Source: CAZKFA01 sp964551925
Lineage (GTDB): Bacteria > Cyanobacteriota > Vampirovibrionia > LMEP-6097
DNA: 64,000 nt
NCBI GenBank assembly: GCA_964551925.1
Contig: CAZKFA010000003.1
Span: 1-64,000 of the forward strand
Reading direction: 5' to 3'
Positions 1 through 8,761 of this stretch are shown piece by piece. How positions within the stretch are numbered: the first letter of the stretch is position 1; each line of letters starts with the position of its first letter. A program made the position numbers and the translations under genes. The notes beneath the pieces were generated by a model. That model was not told the DNA's origin. It searched no databases and worked only from the letters and a program-made list of their open reading frames with translations.

Positions 1-1
1 T

Positions 2-316
2 AATAGTCTTGCTGATACGCATAGAGTGGCTAGCGCAATTATTGCCGAAGGTTTACATAATCTTGGTTATATCAAAGACAAGAATAATCCAGAGCAACTT
101 AAAGAATTCTATATGCATGGCACCGGACACTCCTTGGGGATTGATGTTCATGATGTTGGCGTCGATAAGAAATCTACCAAGTACGTTCCAGGAATGGTTT
201 GTACTGTAGAGCCTGCAATTTATATTCGCAATAAGAAGATTGGTATCCGCATTGAAGATGATGTGGTAGTTAACAAAGATGGTTGCGAGGTTATTACGAG
301 TAATTTGGAGAAGTAA
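2..316 (+). CDS. pepP: Xaa-Pro aminopeptidase (aminopeptidase P, M24B), 3' part only
   Basis: Open from the window edge in this frame and ending at TAA 314-316, so only the C-terminal ~104 residues are seen. The visible part carries the pita-bread metallopeptidase signature: HGTGH followed by LGIDVHD, then TVEPAIYI and GIRIEDD, which hold a metal-binding His and the two metal-binding Glu of family M24. The HGTGHxLGxDVHD form is typical of aminopeptidase P rather than methionine aminopeptidase. The enzyme removes the N-terminal residue from peptides with proline at position 2, in the cytoplasm. A GTG at 26 is internal and not the true start. The gene converges on the minus-strand gene ending at 324. 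Confidence 0.85.
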   Translation, partial: NSLADTHRVASAIIAEGLHNLGYIKDKNNPEQLKEFYMHGTGHSLGIDVHDVGVDKKSTKYVPGMVCTVEPAIYIRNKKIGIRIEDDVVVNKDGCEVITSNLEK

Positions 317-323
317 TGGATCT

Positions 324-1733
324 TTAATATCTGATACATTTCATATACATATATGTTTCTGGTGAACCGTTGAAGGAAGTCGGATAACCATAATCATTTG
401 CATCCCAAGTTCTTTGGCATCTTGATTGTATTTTTACAATTTTACTTGAGCTTAATGTGAATTTAGTTTTTAGGTTAGCTGGTGTTACTACATAAGAATC
501 CGAGCGAACTGATTTACCATAAACCATTACAACTGCATCAGTAACATTATAAAGCCTTATTTGTGCAGTCTGAGTATTATACATTTCAGCATCTATTTCA
601 CATTCATAAGTACCTGCTGGTAACGTGGCTTGGTTGCTAGAAATGGATATTAATCCGGTATCATCAGCAAGAATTGTATTCAGTGCTCTTGTGTCCCAAG
701 CTGTTGTACTACAAGCACCTCCAACAGCTCCATCGGCTCTTTGATCAGCAAGTAATATATAATCTCCTGCACCAGCAGCTGTGAGTGTAGTCCAAGTACC
801 AGAACCATCACAAAATTCCATACCATTAGTTGTAGAATTATATCTCTGAGAGCCTTCTGTCGTTGAGTCACAGAGACTTGATGTGCCAAGTTTAATAGCA
901 CCATTGACCTCAAGCTTGGCATTGGGGCTGCTATCACCAATCCCAATATTACCCGTAGAAACCGTTAGCCCAGTGCCATTGAGACCTGTGCCGTAAATTA
1001 AATTACCAATAGAAAGTTGATTATTGCCAGCTGGAATAGGCGCATCTATTATAGAACCAATAACAATATTTGAAGAACCCGTCGTAATATTGTCACCTGC
1101 TTCAAAGCCAATAGCTGTGTTATTGTTGCCTGTGTTTGAATATAGAGCGGCATAACCAGTAGCGGTATTTTGATAACCTGCGGTATTTGTATAAAGAGCA
1201 ACAGTACCAGTAGCAGTATTATAATTACCCGTATTACCGTAAAGAGAATAATAACCAGTAGCAGTATTGCCATTGCCTGTTGCATTAGCCTGAAGAGCAT
1301 AGAAACCAAAAGCTGAATTATATAAACCACCACTATTATTAGTGGCTAAAGCATTGACACCAACAGCGGTAGAGTAAGTAGTACCAGCATTGAGCACTCC
1401 AGAACCTGAACCCAAGAAGAGTGAATTACCGTTGCTGTTGGCATCTGAGAGCTGTCCAATGCTTGTAGCCCCAGTAGCGGTAGACCAAGTGGCATTACCA
1501 AGAGCATCAGAAGTTAGAACCTTGCCACTGCCAAAATCAGTAGTCAGCTGAAACCCATTACTAATGATAGTTCCATTGATATCTAATGCTGAGCCTGCGC
1601 GCGGCAGAGTACGTATACCAATATTGCCAGAAAAATATTCACTCCCAGCTCCATCATTCAAAGCTTCAGCTGGCCAATGATTGAATAAAATCATAAGCAA
1701 TATTATTGCTAATAATTGTGGTTTAGAGTGCAT
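324..1733 (-). CDS. Secreted beta-roll repeat protein with C1q-like C-terminal domain
   Basis: 469 residues. Residues 1-24 look like a signal peptide (charged start, ILLMIL core, PAEA). A motif of the GNIGIG..P..LEVNGAI type appears twice (about 36-56 and 261-283); it is common in tail-fibre-like and adhesin-like proteins. Residues 139-221 hold five repeats of 16-17 residues starting NTATG/NTAIG/NSAFG with ALY.NT.G.., the pattern of a left-handed beta-roll such as the YadA head. Residues about 325-469 look like a C1q/TNF-type jelly roll (YILLADQ, LPAGTYECEIDA, QIRLYNVTD). Inferred role: trimeric surface or extracellular fibre for adhesion. No YadA-type membrane anchor or S74 chaperone domain is visible. 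Transcribed divergently from the next gene. Confidence 0.6.
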   Translation of the reverse strand: MHSKPQLLAIILLMILFNHWPAEALNDGAGSEYFSGNIGIRTLPRAGSALDINGTIISNGFQLTTDFGSGKVLTSDALGNATWSTATGATSIGQLSDANSNGNSLFLGSGSGVLNAGTTYSTAVGVNALATNNSGGLYNSAFGFYALQANATGNGNTATGYYSLYGNTGNYNTATGTVALYTNTAGYQNTATGYAALYSNTGNNNTAIGFEAGDNITTGSSNIVIGSIIDAPIPAGNNQLSIGNLIYGTGLNGTGLTVSTGNIGIGDSSPNAKLEVNGAIKLGTSSLCDSTTEGSQRYNSTTNGMEFCDGSGTWTTLTAAGAGDYILLADQRADGAVGGACSTTAWDTRALNTILADDTGLISISSNQATLPAGTYECEIDAEMYNTQTAQIRLYNVTDAVVMVYGKSVRSDSYVVTPANLKTKFTLSSSKIVKIQSRCQRTWDANDYGYPTSFNGSPETYMYMKCIRY

Positions 1734-1797
1734 GCGTACCCTAGTATTAATCCCTTAAACTAAAAGTTAAGAGTCAACTAATTAACCTAGGTGCAGG

Positions 1798-1826
1798 TTT
1801 ATAGTTTACAGTCTTTGTGGTATAAT
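1798..1826 (+). promoter_or_regulatory. Sigma70-type promoter for the ATPase gene
   Basis: TTTATA (1798-1803), a 17-bp spacer and a perfect TATAAT (1821-1826). Transcription would start near 1833, which excludes the upstream in-frame start at 1791 and supports ATG 1869 for the following gene. Confidence 0.5.
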
Positions 1827-1868
1827 CTACACTATAGCGAAGAAAACACCGGCTTAATCTTCACTCTT

Positions 1869-3071
1869 ATGTATAAATCACCAATCAAACGTAGAATAGA
1901 GTCACAAATAGTCAAAGACCTAAAACGCAAAATGGTTTTTGTTGCAGGCCCACGACAATGCGGTAAAACAACTTTAAGTAAGGGGTTGTTAGATGATGTC
2001 TCTGCGACTTACTACAATTGGGACTATGAATTGGATCAGAAAAAAATCCGTGATTTGGATATTAATCAAGATTCTCAATTATGGATTTTTGATGAGTTGC
2101 ACAAATTTAGTCGTTGGCGTAATTGGCTTAAAGGTCTCTATGATGTTCATCATGAGGGACATTCAATTCTTGTCACGGGGAGTGCCAAATTAGATATCTA
2201 TAACAGAGGAGGAGATTCTTTGCAAGGGCGTTATTACTTACATCATTTACATCCCTTTACTTTGTCTGAATTGCTTAATATCAAAGGAGATTTTGGGCTG
2301 GAACACACTATTAATCTAGCTTCTAGCATTAACAAAAATCAAGCTATAGCAACATTGAATCAATTGATTGAATTTGGTGGTTTCCCGGAACCCTTTTGTT
2401 CTGCTTCATCTACAGAATCAGAAAGATGGAGAATTTTTTATTCTAGTCGCTTACTTAGAGATGATATTCGCAATCTTGAAAATATTCATGATATAGATAA
2501 ATTACAAGATTTATATGACCATTTGCCTAATACTGTTGGGTCGGTGCTTTCAATTAATAGTCTCAGAGAGGATCTATCAGTACACGCGCAGACAATTGAT
2601 AAATGGATTAAAATTTTTGAAAAAAATTATGCTTGTTTCCGTCTTGCAGCTTTTGGCCCAAGTAAACTTCGTGCGGTCAAGAAAGAGAAGAAATTATATT
2701 TTTGGGATTGGGCAATGGTTAGTAAGCCTGCTGCTAGGCTCGAGAACCTGGTAGCTATGCACCTTCTGCGTTACTGTCACTGGTTGACAGATATATATGG
2801 CAAGAAAGCAGAACTTAGATTTTTTAGAACTTCAAGAGATCACGAGGTTGATTTCGTTTTATTGATTAATAATAAGCCTTATATGGCAGTTGAAGTTAAG
2901 GAATCCAGAGCTGAACTTGATTCTAACTTAGCTTATTTATTAGAGAGAGTTTCTATACCATATGCTTTCCAGATACATTTTGGAGATGATAATTATCATA
3001 GAACTATTGGCATGAAAAACAGCACCGTGAATATTTTGCCAGCATGGAAATTTTTAGCTAATCTACCTTAA
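1869..3071 (+). CDS. DUF4143-type AAA+ ATPase
   Basis: 400 residues from ATG 1869. The reading frame extends up to 1791, but a good promoter lies inside that extension. Walker A is GPRQCGKTT near residue 30 and Walker B is LWIFDELHK. The C-terminal half has the DUF4143 layout, ending in a nuclease-like core (DHEVDFVLL, AVEVKESR) that resembles a PD-(D/E)xK fold. Proteins of this architecture are widespread, often mobile or toxin-antitoxin-associated, and have no firmly established function. The gene stands alone; its last 9 bases overlap the convergent astB. A second family member lies at 38894-40057 but is clearly different in sequence. Confidence 0.75.
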   Translation: MYKSPIKRRIESQIVKDLKRKMVFVAGPRQCGKTTLSKGLLDDVSATYYNWDYELDQKKIRDLDINQDSQLWIFDELHKFSRWRNWLKGLYDVHHEGHSILVTGSAKLDIYNRGGDSLQGRYYLHHLHPFTLSELLNIKGDFGLEHTINLASSINKNQAIATLNQLIEFGGFPEPFCSASSTESERWRIFYSSRLLRDDIRNLENIHDIDKLQDLYDHLPNTVGSVLSINSLREDLSVHAQTIDKWIKIFEKNYACFRLAAFGPSKLRAVKKEKKLYFWDWAMVSKPAARLENLVAMHLLRYCHWLTDIYGKKAELRFFRTSRDHEVDFVLLINNKPYMAVEVKESRAELDSNLAYLLERVSIPYAFQIHFGDDNYHRTIGMKNSTVNILPAWKFLANLP

Positions 3072-4343
3072 CCCCAGCAAGTCATATAACTCAAGCAAAG
3101 CTCGTTGATAATTAGTATAGAACTTCTCGTCAGCCATCTCAGCTAGTGTTAATTCATTACTATAGTAGGATTCAATCCAAGACTGGATTTGAGCAAACAA
3201 TTTATCGTTCAATAATACACCTTGATGCATCTTTGCTAACTCATCATCACTCATAAGCACACGCAAACGCAAACAAGCCGGGCCACCACCGTTACGCATA
3301 CTTTCACGTAGATCAACGTATTGGACTCTATTGATGGGATTAGAAGTATCTTGAATTATTTTTTCTATATAAAATTTGACGCGAAGATTTACCTTGCATT
3401 CAGTTGGGGCTATTAGTATCATCTGCCCTGCTACTGTAACTAATTGAGAGTTAAATAAATAACTTGATACCGCATCTGCTACTGTCAGATCTTGCTCTGT
3501 AACCCTTATTAATATTGGCTTTGAGGAGTGAAGCTGATAATATTTATCATTAATCTCTGCAATCAGAGTTTCACTATCCATAAAAGATTTCTCATGGTAT
3601 AAAAAAACATTTTCGTTAGCAGTACTGATGACATCATTATGAAAAACTCCTTGGTCAATCACCGCAGGATTCTGTTCGGCCAAAATTATATTAGTAACAC
3701 CGTGTTCTTTAGCAATCAGGGAGCTGGCTTCATAGCTTTGGCGAGCGGGGTATTTTTGGGTTTTGCCGCCATAAACAAAAATCTCTAGCCCCTTAGCTGC
3801 GTGATTAATAGCAAGCCTATTATGATTCGCTGCTCCCTCATCAGGCGCAGCGACTGGCTGGTGTACCCGAAAACAATCAGCCTTAAAAACTTCTTTGAAA
3901 TATTTATAAGTATCTTTCGCCTCAATAGCGCGATGACTATTGGTTGCTAGATTGGCGATAGTAATATGCAAACACTTGTCGCTAGTATCAAGACTTGGGG
4001 AGATGGTAGCGGCATTTGCTGCCCACATACTAGAAGCACTGCAAAATTTTGCAAACAAGTTAGGATCATCATTGTAAGCGGACTTGAGGATCTGGGCTCT
4101 AGAACCTTTATAGCCAGCATATTCTAGAGAAGTGATATCTGGGCGCAACTGTGGTGGAATAATTGCTTGCTTAAGACCCAAATCATAAAGTAAACGCATC
4201 TTAGCTAATCCCTGCAAGGCTGCCGCACGCGGATTGGACACTAGACCACGATTATTAGTCGAAGCCAAATTACCATGAGCCAAACCAGAAAATAGATGGC
4301 TTGGACCAACTAGGGCGTCAAAATTTACTTCATGATATTGCAT
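3063..4343 (-). CDS. astB: N-succinylarginine dihydrolase
   Basis: About 426 residues. AstB hydrolyses N2-succinylarginine to succinylornithine, CO2 and two NH3 in the AST arginine catabolic pathway. The N-terminus (EVNFDALVGPSHLFSGLAHG then SNPRAAALQGLAKM) matches the family closely. The expected catalytic segments are present: DEGAANHNRL (Glu), GVFHNDVI (His) and GGGPACLRLRV (Cys). A longer frame starts at 4358, but a TATAAT on this strand (4365-4360) touches that codon, so ATG 4343, which aligns with the usual family start, is preferred. No astA, astC, astD or astE lies in the window, so its substrate supply is unclear. Confidence 0.85.
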   Translation of the reverse strand: MQYHEVNFDALVGPSHLFSGLAHGNLASTNNRGLVSNPRAAALQGLAKMRLLYDLGLKQAIIPPQLRPDITSLEYAGYKGSRAQILKSAYNDDPNLFAKFCSASSMWAANAATISPSLDTSDKCLHITIANLATNSHRAIEAKDTYKYFKEVFKADCFRVHQPVAAPDEGAANHNRLAINHAAKGLEIFVYGGKTQKYPARQSYEASSLIAKEHGVTNIILAEQNPAVIDQGVFHNDVISTANENVFLYHEKSFMDSETLIAEINDKYYQLHSSKPILIRVTEQDLTVADAVSSYLFNSQLVTVAGQMILIAPTECKVNLRVKFYIEKIIQDTSNPINRVQYVDLRESMRNGGGPACLRLRVLMSDDELAKMHQGVLLNDKLFAQIQSWIESYYSNELTLAEMADEKFYTNYQRALLELYDLLGLR

Positions 4344-4373
4344 CTCTAGACTTGCCATAATTATAGTACGCAG

Positions 4374-4395
4374 TTAATTTTACAGTGCTTAATTA
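4374..4395 (-). repeat. 22-bp element shared with the MCE gene upstream region
   Basis: These 22 bases, with core TTTTACAGTGCTTAATTA on the plus strand, recur exactly at 37013-37034. Both copies have the same orientation and lie just upstream of a minus-strand gene in a divergent intergenic region. An exact 22-mer is unlikely by chance in 64 kb. Possible promoter or operator element. Confidence 0.45.
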
Positions 4396-4473
4396 ATTGC
4401 ACTCACAATTTTGGTGAAATTACCATAAATTATCTTAACTCACCTGCTTTATAGAGGAAAGAGGTATTAAATT

Positions 4474-4908
4474 ATGGTAGATTCGGTTGGTTACGCAATA
4501 GCACAAGGTCCAAAAGTTCCTGTAAAAGAAAAAGAAATAGATATATTAGTTCCAGCTCCACGAGAAATCGGAGAGCGGATCAACAAAGATACTCAAGGAG
4601 AAATTTTTGAACCAAGAAAACTCAGCCCAGAAGAAAAACAATTACAAAAAGAAAAAGTTATAAATTTAATCAGAGGCTGGTTTGGTGCTCAGCCAATTAA
4701 GCTCCCAGGTACCACTCCAAAAGCGGGACCTGGTCCAACACCAGGTGAGAGAAGGCCAATAGAGCCAACTCCCCTAGATCCAACTAAAGTTCCTAAAGGT
4801 TCAGATTTAGAAAGAGATCTTGAAATACAGAAGAACGATAAAGAAATTGATAAGCCAGTTCCAGAGCCTATGGACCTTCCACCGAGAGCTTTCGGTCCCT
4901 TGGTCTAA
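4474..4908 (+). CDS. Proline-rich hypothetical protein
   Basis: 144 residues, not recognised. It has a good Shine-Dalgarno (AAAGAGG, 9 bases before ATG). There is no signal peptide or membrane segment. The first half is charged (KEKEIDILVPAPREIGERI, LSPEEKQLQKEK) and contains a short candidate helix NLIRGWFG. The second half is rich in Pro, Gly and Thr (GPGPTPGERRP, PVPEPMDLPP) and is probably disordered. Its last 41 bases overlap the 3' end of the convergent 621-residue unknown gene. The strong ribosome-binding site and low-complexity but consistent coding sequence support a real gene. Confidence 0.6.
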   Translation: MVDSVGYAIAQGPKVPVKEKEIDILVPAPREIGERINKDTQGEIFEPRKLSPEEKQLQKEKVINLIRGWFGAQPIKLPGTTPKAGPGPTPGERRPIEPTPLDPTKVPKGSDLERDLEIQKNDKEIDKPVPEPMDLPPRAFGPLV

Positions 4909-6733
4909 AAGCTAAATTAGTTTTGAAATATTCTTGCCAATTAGGGAACTGCCTGCCACGATTACGATAGCTGATATATTCTCTATCAAGGATCTTAGCA
5001 GCTGCTTTCTGTAAACGCTTAGATTGCATAAAGATATCAAATTTATCAAAACGGCCAAGCTCATTATCAAAAAATTTATACCAAGCAGCGCGCAATTGTA
5101 GAAGCCCTTCAGGATCCTCTACCAAAGCAGGGTTCGCGATATATTGCCGCCATCTTGCATTAAAAGAATCTGGGCTCTGAGGATGGAAATTACTTCTACA
5201 TAGCTTTTGCCAGTTAACTTGAGCACTAAGTTCTTGACCATTAGGGATCAACTCTTCTGTTAGTAATTTAACCATTAGAGTTTCTGTAACATATTTAGGA
5301 TGTCGATTATCAATTTGCCTGACATTTGGTCCTTCTTCAGCTATCGGATGCATAACAATACTTGAAATCGCATCAGCAAACACCGAACGTGAGTCATAGT
5401 TATCATCAGCAAGCACTCTTAGCTTAGCTTCTAGATTCAGAAAATCATTAACCACCCAACTTGCTTGAGAATTATCCAGCTTAGTAATATCATCAGTCGG
5501 ATACTCCTTTGTCAATTCCCGGTATATCCTAAGCAATTGAGAATCATCTTTAAATAGCATAGGCATTGCTTCTTGTTCTAAAGATGATCTAGCACCCCAG
5601 AATAACTCTCCATTGTGCTTCAACAAATAACTATCCAAGAAAGCTCTAATAACCATCGCTTCCATATCTTCTCTCAAGTAATAATCTAAATATCTGTCTC
5701 TAAACTCATCTTGATTAGTCCCTTTATCCAAAGCACGATAAATATTGGCAGTAAAGTAATCTAATAAGAGTACTGGATTATGATAGAACCCCACATCAGG
5801 TCTTGCTGCAAATAATCTGTCAAAAGCAGTCTTGATAAGCCTCCCATTGAGAGCAACAACTAGAGCATCTTTCTCTAGAACTTCTAAATTGACATAAATA
5901 TTACCACCGCGATTAATAGTAAGATTTGGCTCTCCTAATCCACTAAGATAAACATTCCTATGTATTGGCATGTCAAAACCAGCTAAAGCTCTACGATCTA
6001 TTTGTGGAGTGAACAAAGAATAAATTGGCTCTCGTTTGTTCTTCGGGAAAAATTCCTCTAAGTAAACACCTTGTCGATATAATTCTCTAGGTACCATATA
6101 TCCAACAATATATTTATTGATAATTCGTTGGCCAAGAAGAATGTCATCAGACCTATCTTCTGGCTTAGCCTTCAATTCATTAAGCTGTGCAATTTGCTCC
6201 CCAACAAAATCAATATACTCTGCTGCCTGAGTAGGTTCCAGCTTAAGGGTATTAGTCAAGAAATCTTTTAGCCATCTTACAACTGGGTCATAACGTTGAG
6301 TTTTGGCATTGAGTTGAGAGAATAGCGCAAACCATTCTTGCAATTTCTTTTCGGTCCAATGACAAAGATTCAAACGATATGCTTCGTCTTTACAAGCAGG
6401 ATTACTACGCAACTGTTGGTATAAAGCTTGCGCCCTATTAGTGACAAGTACTGGTTTATTAGCGTTGCAATCTAAAACTTGCTTTTCTAGTGGACCAGTC
6501 TTTGCCGTTGCCACCAGGGTCTTCATACGAACAGCTAATTGATCAACTAATGCTTGTCGATTAAATTTATCAGCATAGACCCTAATATCTACGAAAGGTG
6601 ATTGCTCTACTCTAGCCAAAGCTCTTGGGTCTCCTGTTGAAGACAGTTCTCTAGTTTCTGTTACTTGCGGGGAGGCTAGCACTGCTGCTGATACAACAGG
6701 TGGGGTTGATGATTGTTTAGAGATTTTTTCCAT
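4868..6733 (-). CDS. Large hypothetical soluble protein
   Basis: 621 residues, not recognised. The first ~45 residues are Ser/Thr/Pro/Val-rich and look disordered. The remainder reads as mostly helical with many aromatic and charged residues (for example LNLCHWTEKKLQEWFALF, DKFDIFMQSKRLQKAAAKIL). There is no signal peptide, transmembrane segment, P-loop or obvious catalytic motif. The gene is divergent from mreB across an 87-base gap that holds a 25-bp palindrome, and its 3' end overlaps a convergent small gene by 41 bases. It is one of several large unknown soluble proteins in this window with disordered N-termini; whether they are related cannot be settled by eye. Confidence 0.6.
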   Translation of the reverse strand: MEKISKQSSTPPVVSAAVLASPQVTETRELSSTGDPRALARVEQSPFVDIRVYADKFNRQALVDQLAVRMKTLVATAKTGPLEKQVLDCNANKPVLVTNRAQALYQQLRSNPACKDEAYRLNLCHWTEKKLQEWFALFSQLNAKTQRYDPVVRWLKDFLTNTLKLEPTQAAEYIDFVGEQIAQLNELKAKPEDRSDDILLGQRIINKYIVGYMVPRELYRQGVYLEEFFPKNKREPIYSLFTPQIDRRALAGFDMPIHRNVYLSGLGEPNLTINRGGNIYVNLEVLEKDALVVALNGRLIKTAFDRLFAARPDVGFYHNPVLLLDYFTANIYRALDKGTNQDEFRDRYLDYYLREDMEAMVIRAFLDSYLLKHNGELFWGARSSLEQEAMPMLFKDDSQLLRIYRELTKEYPTDDITKLDNSQASWVVNDFLNLEAKLRVLADDNYDSRSVFADAISSIVMHPIAEEGPNVRQIDNRHPKYVTETLMVKLLTEELIPNGQELSAQVNWQKLCRSNFHPQSPDSFNARWRQYIANPALVEDPEGLLQLRAAWYKFFDNELGRFDKFDIFMQSKRLQKAAAKILDREYISYRNRGRQFPNWQEYFKTNLAFRPRDRKLSVEGP

Positions 6734-6791
6734 ACACAGGGTCGCCGAGTCTTATTTATAGCACATTCTTATCTTATAATCTCTCACTGCC

Positions 6792-6816
6792 AAGTCTATA
6801 GTGGCACTATAGGCTT
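6792..6816. promoter_or_regulatory. 25-bp CTATAG palindrome upstream of mreB
   Basis: Arms AAGTCTATAG and CTATAGGCTT around a 5-bp centre (TGGCA); 9 of 10 positions are complementary and the tenth is a G-T pair. The same architecture occurs at 46696-46720 and 51474-51498. It lies just after a TATAAT at 6775-6780, so it could be an operator or a hairpin in the mreB leader. Confidence 0.5.
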
Positions 6817-6868
6817 ATGAATGAAAAATTCCTTACAAATAATGGTTAGTTTTGCTAGAATCATGCGC

Positions 6869-7918
6869 ATGGGACTTTTTAAAAGATTTACAAAGAATAT
6901 CGGCATAGATTTAGGTACGGCGAACACACTTGTCTGTACATCTGATGGTGGAATTATCCTTAGGGAGCCTAGTGTTGTTGCCGTTAATAGAGACACTGGT
7001 GAGGTTGTGGCTGTTGGTGAAGAAGCTAGGGCCATGATAGGACGTACTCCTAATCACATTATTGCAACTAGACCATTACGTGATGGTGTTATTGCTGACT
7101 TCCGTCATGCCGAAATGATGCTTAGATATTTTATGAATAAGGCTTACGGCAAAGCGAATCTTAGTAAGCCACGTATCGCTATCGGTATCCCAAGTGGTAT
7201 CACCGAAGTAGAGCGTAGAGCTGTACGCGAAGCTGCTGAGAATGCTGGCGCTGGTCAAGTTTATTTAATTGAAGAGCCGATGGCAGCTGCTATTGGAGCA
7301 GGGCTCGCAGTAGCGGATCCTATTGGTAGCATGATTGTTGATATCGGTGGAGGTACTACAGAAGTTGCAGTCACCTCTCTCTCAGGAATCGTAATCTCCG
7401 AGAGCATTAGAATCGCTGGTGATGAACTTAACGAGTCTATCGTTTCATACATGAAAAAAGTTTACAACTTGGCAATTGGTGAAACGACAGCTGAGAATGT
7501 CAAGATCAAACTTGGTTCTGCTTTCAAGGTTGATGATGCGTCTGATGCTGATCAGCTTGAAGTCAGAGGACTCAATCTATTAAATGGCTTGCCAAGAACT
7601 GTACTTATCAGCAGACCAGAAGTTCGCGAAGCAATGGCAGAACCATTACAAGCAATTATCGATTCAATCAAACGCACACTAGAAAGAATCCCTCCTGAGC
7701 TTGCTGCTGATGTCTATGACAGAGGCATAGTACTTGCTGGTGGCGGAGCATTACTCAAAGGCTTAGATGAGATGGTTAGCCATGAGACTGAAGTGCCAGT
7801 GCATGTTGCTGATGATCCTCTTTCTTGTGTGGTGCTCGGTGCTGGACGTGTACTAGTAGACAAGAGTCTCAAGAGAGTACTAGATTTGGCTAGCGAAGAA
7901 AATGCTTACGCATTGTAA
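6869..7918 (+). CDS. mreB: Rod shape-determining protein MreB
   Basis: 349 residues from ATG 6869 (MGLFKRFTKNIGIDLGTANT), close to the usual MreB length. In-frame ATGs at 6821 and 6863 would add an atypical N-terminal tail. Actin-family motifs are visible: phosphate-1 loop GIDLGTANTLV, phosphate-2 DIGGGTTEVAV and the adenosine motif VLAGGGALLKGLDE. MreB forms membrane-associated filaments that guide sidewall peptidoglycan synthesis. mreC follows after 3 bases. A TATAAT at 6775-6780 and the 25-bp palindrome at 6792-6816 lie upstream. Confidence 0.96.
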   Translation: MGLFKRFTKNIGIDLGTANTLVCTSDGGIILREPSVVAVNRDTGEVVAVGEEARAMIGRTPNHIIATRPLRDGVIADFRHAEMMLRYFMNKAYGKANLSKPRIAIGIPSGITEVERRAVREAAENAGAGQVYLIEEPMAAAIGAGLAVADPIGSMIVDIGGGTTEVAVTSLSGIVISESIRIAGDELNESIVSYMKKVYNLAIGETTAENVKIKLGSAFKVDDASDADQLEVRGLNLLNGLPRTVLISRPEVREAMAEPLQAIIDSIKRTLERIPPELAADVYDRGIVLAGGGALLKGLDEMVSHETEVPVHVADDPLSCVVLGAGRVLVDKSLKRVLDLASEENAYAL

Positions 7919-7921
7919 TTC

Positions 7922-8713
7922 ATGGATCTGAAATCTTTTCAACGGCTTATTATTCCTTTACTAGCGACGGCTGCGGTGCTATGGGTCTTTAGCAAACCCT
8001 TATCAGCACTAGCGTTGGAGTTATACAATATTAGTGGTCGCTTCCTTTATCAAACGGCTGAATCAATCACTAGCACACAAAAAGCAGCCAAAGAAATTAT
8101 TGAAGCAAAACACCACGCCCAAGCAGTAGAACTAGCTAACCAGAAGCTAACTATTGCTAATCACGAACTCAAAGCTCAATTACTTGCTCTTGAGGATTAT
8201 CGTCAAGCATTAGGCTTCAAAAATACATTTGGTTATAAATTAGTAGCCGCTCAAATCATAGGACGAAGCCCTGACTCTTGGCATCAGCAAGCAATAATCA
8301 ACAAAGGCACTAGAGATGGCCTCAAAAATAACCAAGGCGTTATCACTAGTAATGGCGTGATTGGACAAATCAAAAAAATTAGCGCACATAATGCCATCAT
8401 TCAATTAATCAGCAACAAAGATTGGCGCATGGGCGTCAAACTTGCTCGCCTAGGACAATATGGAGTATTGTTAGGTAACTTCCCAGAAGCTGCCACACTG
8501 CAATTTATCGCAGTTGACAGTGACGTACAAGTTGGTGACGAGATTGTAACTTCTGGGGTTTGCATTGATAGCGACAATTGTCCTTATCCAGAAAACTTTC
8601 CTGTAGGTAGAGTTATTGAAGTTGATAAAAATCCCAATATCATAGATCTAGTCGTTAAAGTAAAATTTAACGAAGACCTTAGTCAAATCAGAGAAGTTTT
8701 TGTTCTAAATTAG
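7922..8713 (+). CDS. mreC: Rod shape-determining protein MreC
   Basis: 263 residues. One N-terminal membrane segment (about 8-30: RLIIPLLATAAVLWVF) is followed by a helical/coiled-coil stretch (about 45-95) and the periplasmic beta-barrel region with conserved GVIGQIKKISAHNA and DVQVGDEIVTSG. MreC links MreB to the cell-wall synthases. It sits 3 bases after mreB in the same operon. No mreD or PBP2 gene follows; rsfS and an acyltransferase do instead. Confidence 0.93.
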   Translation: MDLKSFQRLIIPLLATAAVLWVFSKPLSALALELYNISGRFLYQTAESITSTQKAAKEIIEAKHHAQAVELANQKLTIANHELKAQLLALEDYRQALGFKNTFGYKLVAAQIIGRSPDSWHQQAIINKGTRDGLKNNQGVITSNGVIGQIKKISAHNAIIQLISNKDWRMGVKLARLGQYGVLLGNFPEAATLQFIAVDSDVQVGDEIVTSGVCIDSDNCPYPENFPVGRVIEVDKNPNIIDLVVKVKFNEDLSQIREVFVLN

Positions 8714-8761
8714 AGGTTCAATATCGGAGTCAGAAAGTTAAAAGTAGCAGAACAAATCGAA

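Noticed and set aside
324..1733. Prophage tail-fibre gene
   Set aside because: There is a signal peptide and no phage gene nearby; the repeats are also common in secreted adhesins.
1791..1868. Start of the first ATPase at GTG 1791
   Set aside because: A TTTATA-17-TATAAT promoter lies inside that segment, so it would not be transcribed.
6821..6868. N-terminal extension of MreB from ATG 6821
   Set aside because: The 16 extra residues are not typical; the family begins at MGLFKRF (6869). It remains possible that 6863 or 6821 is used.
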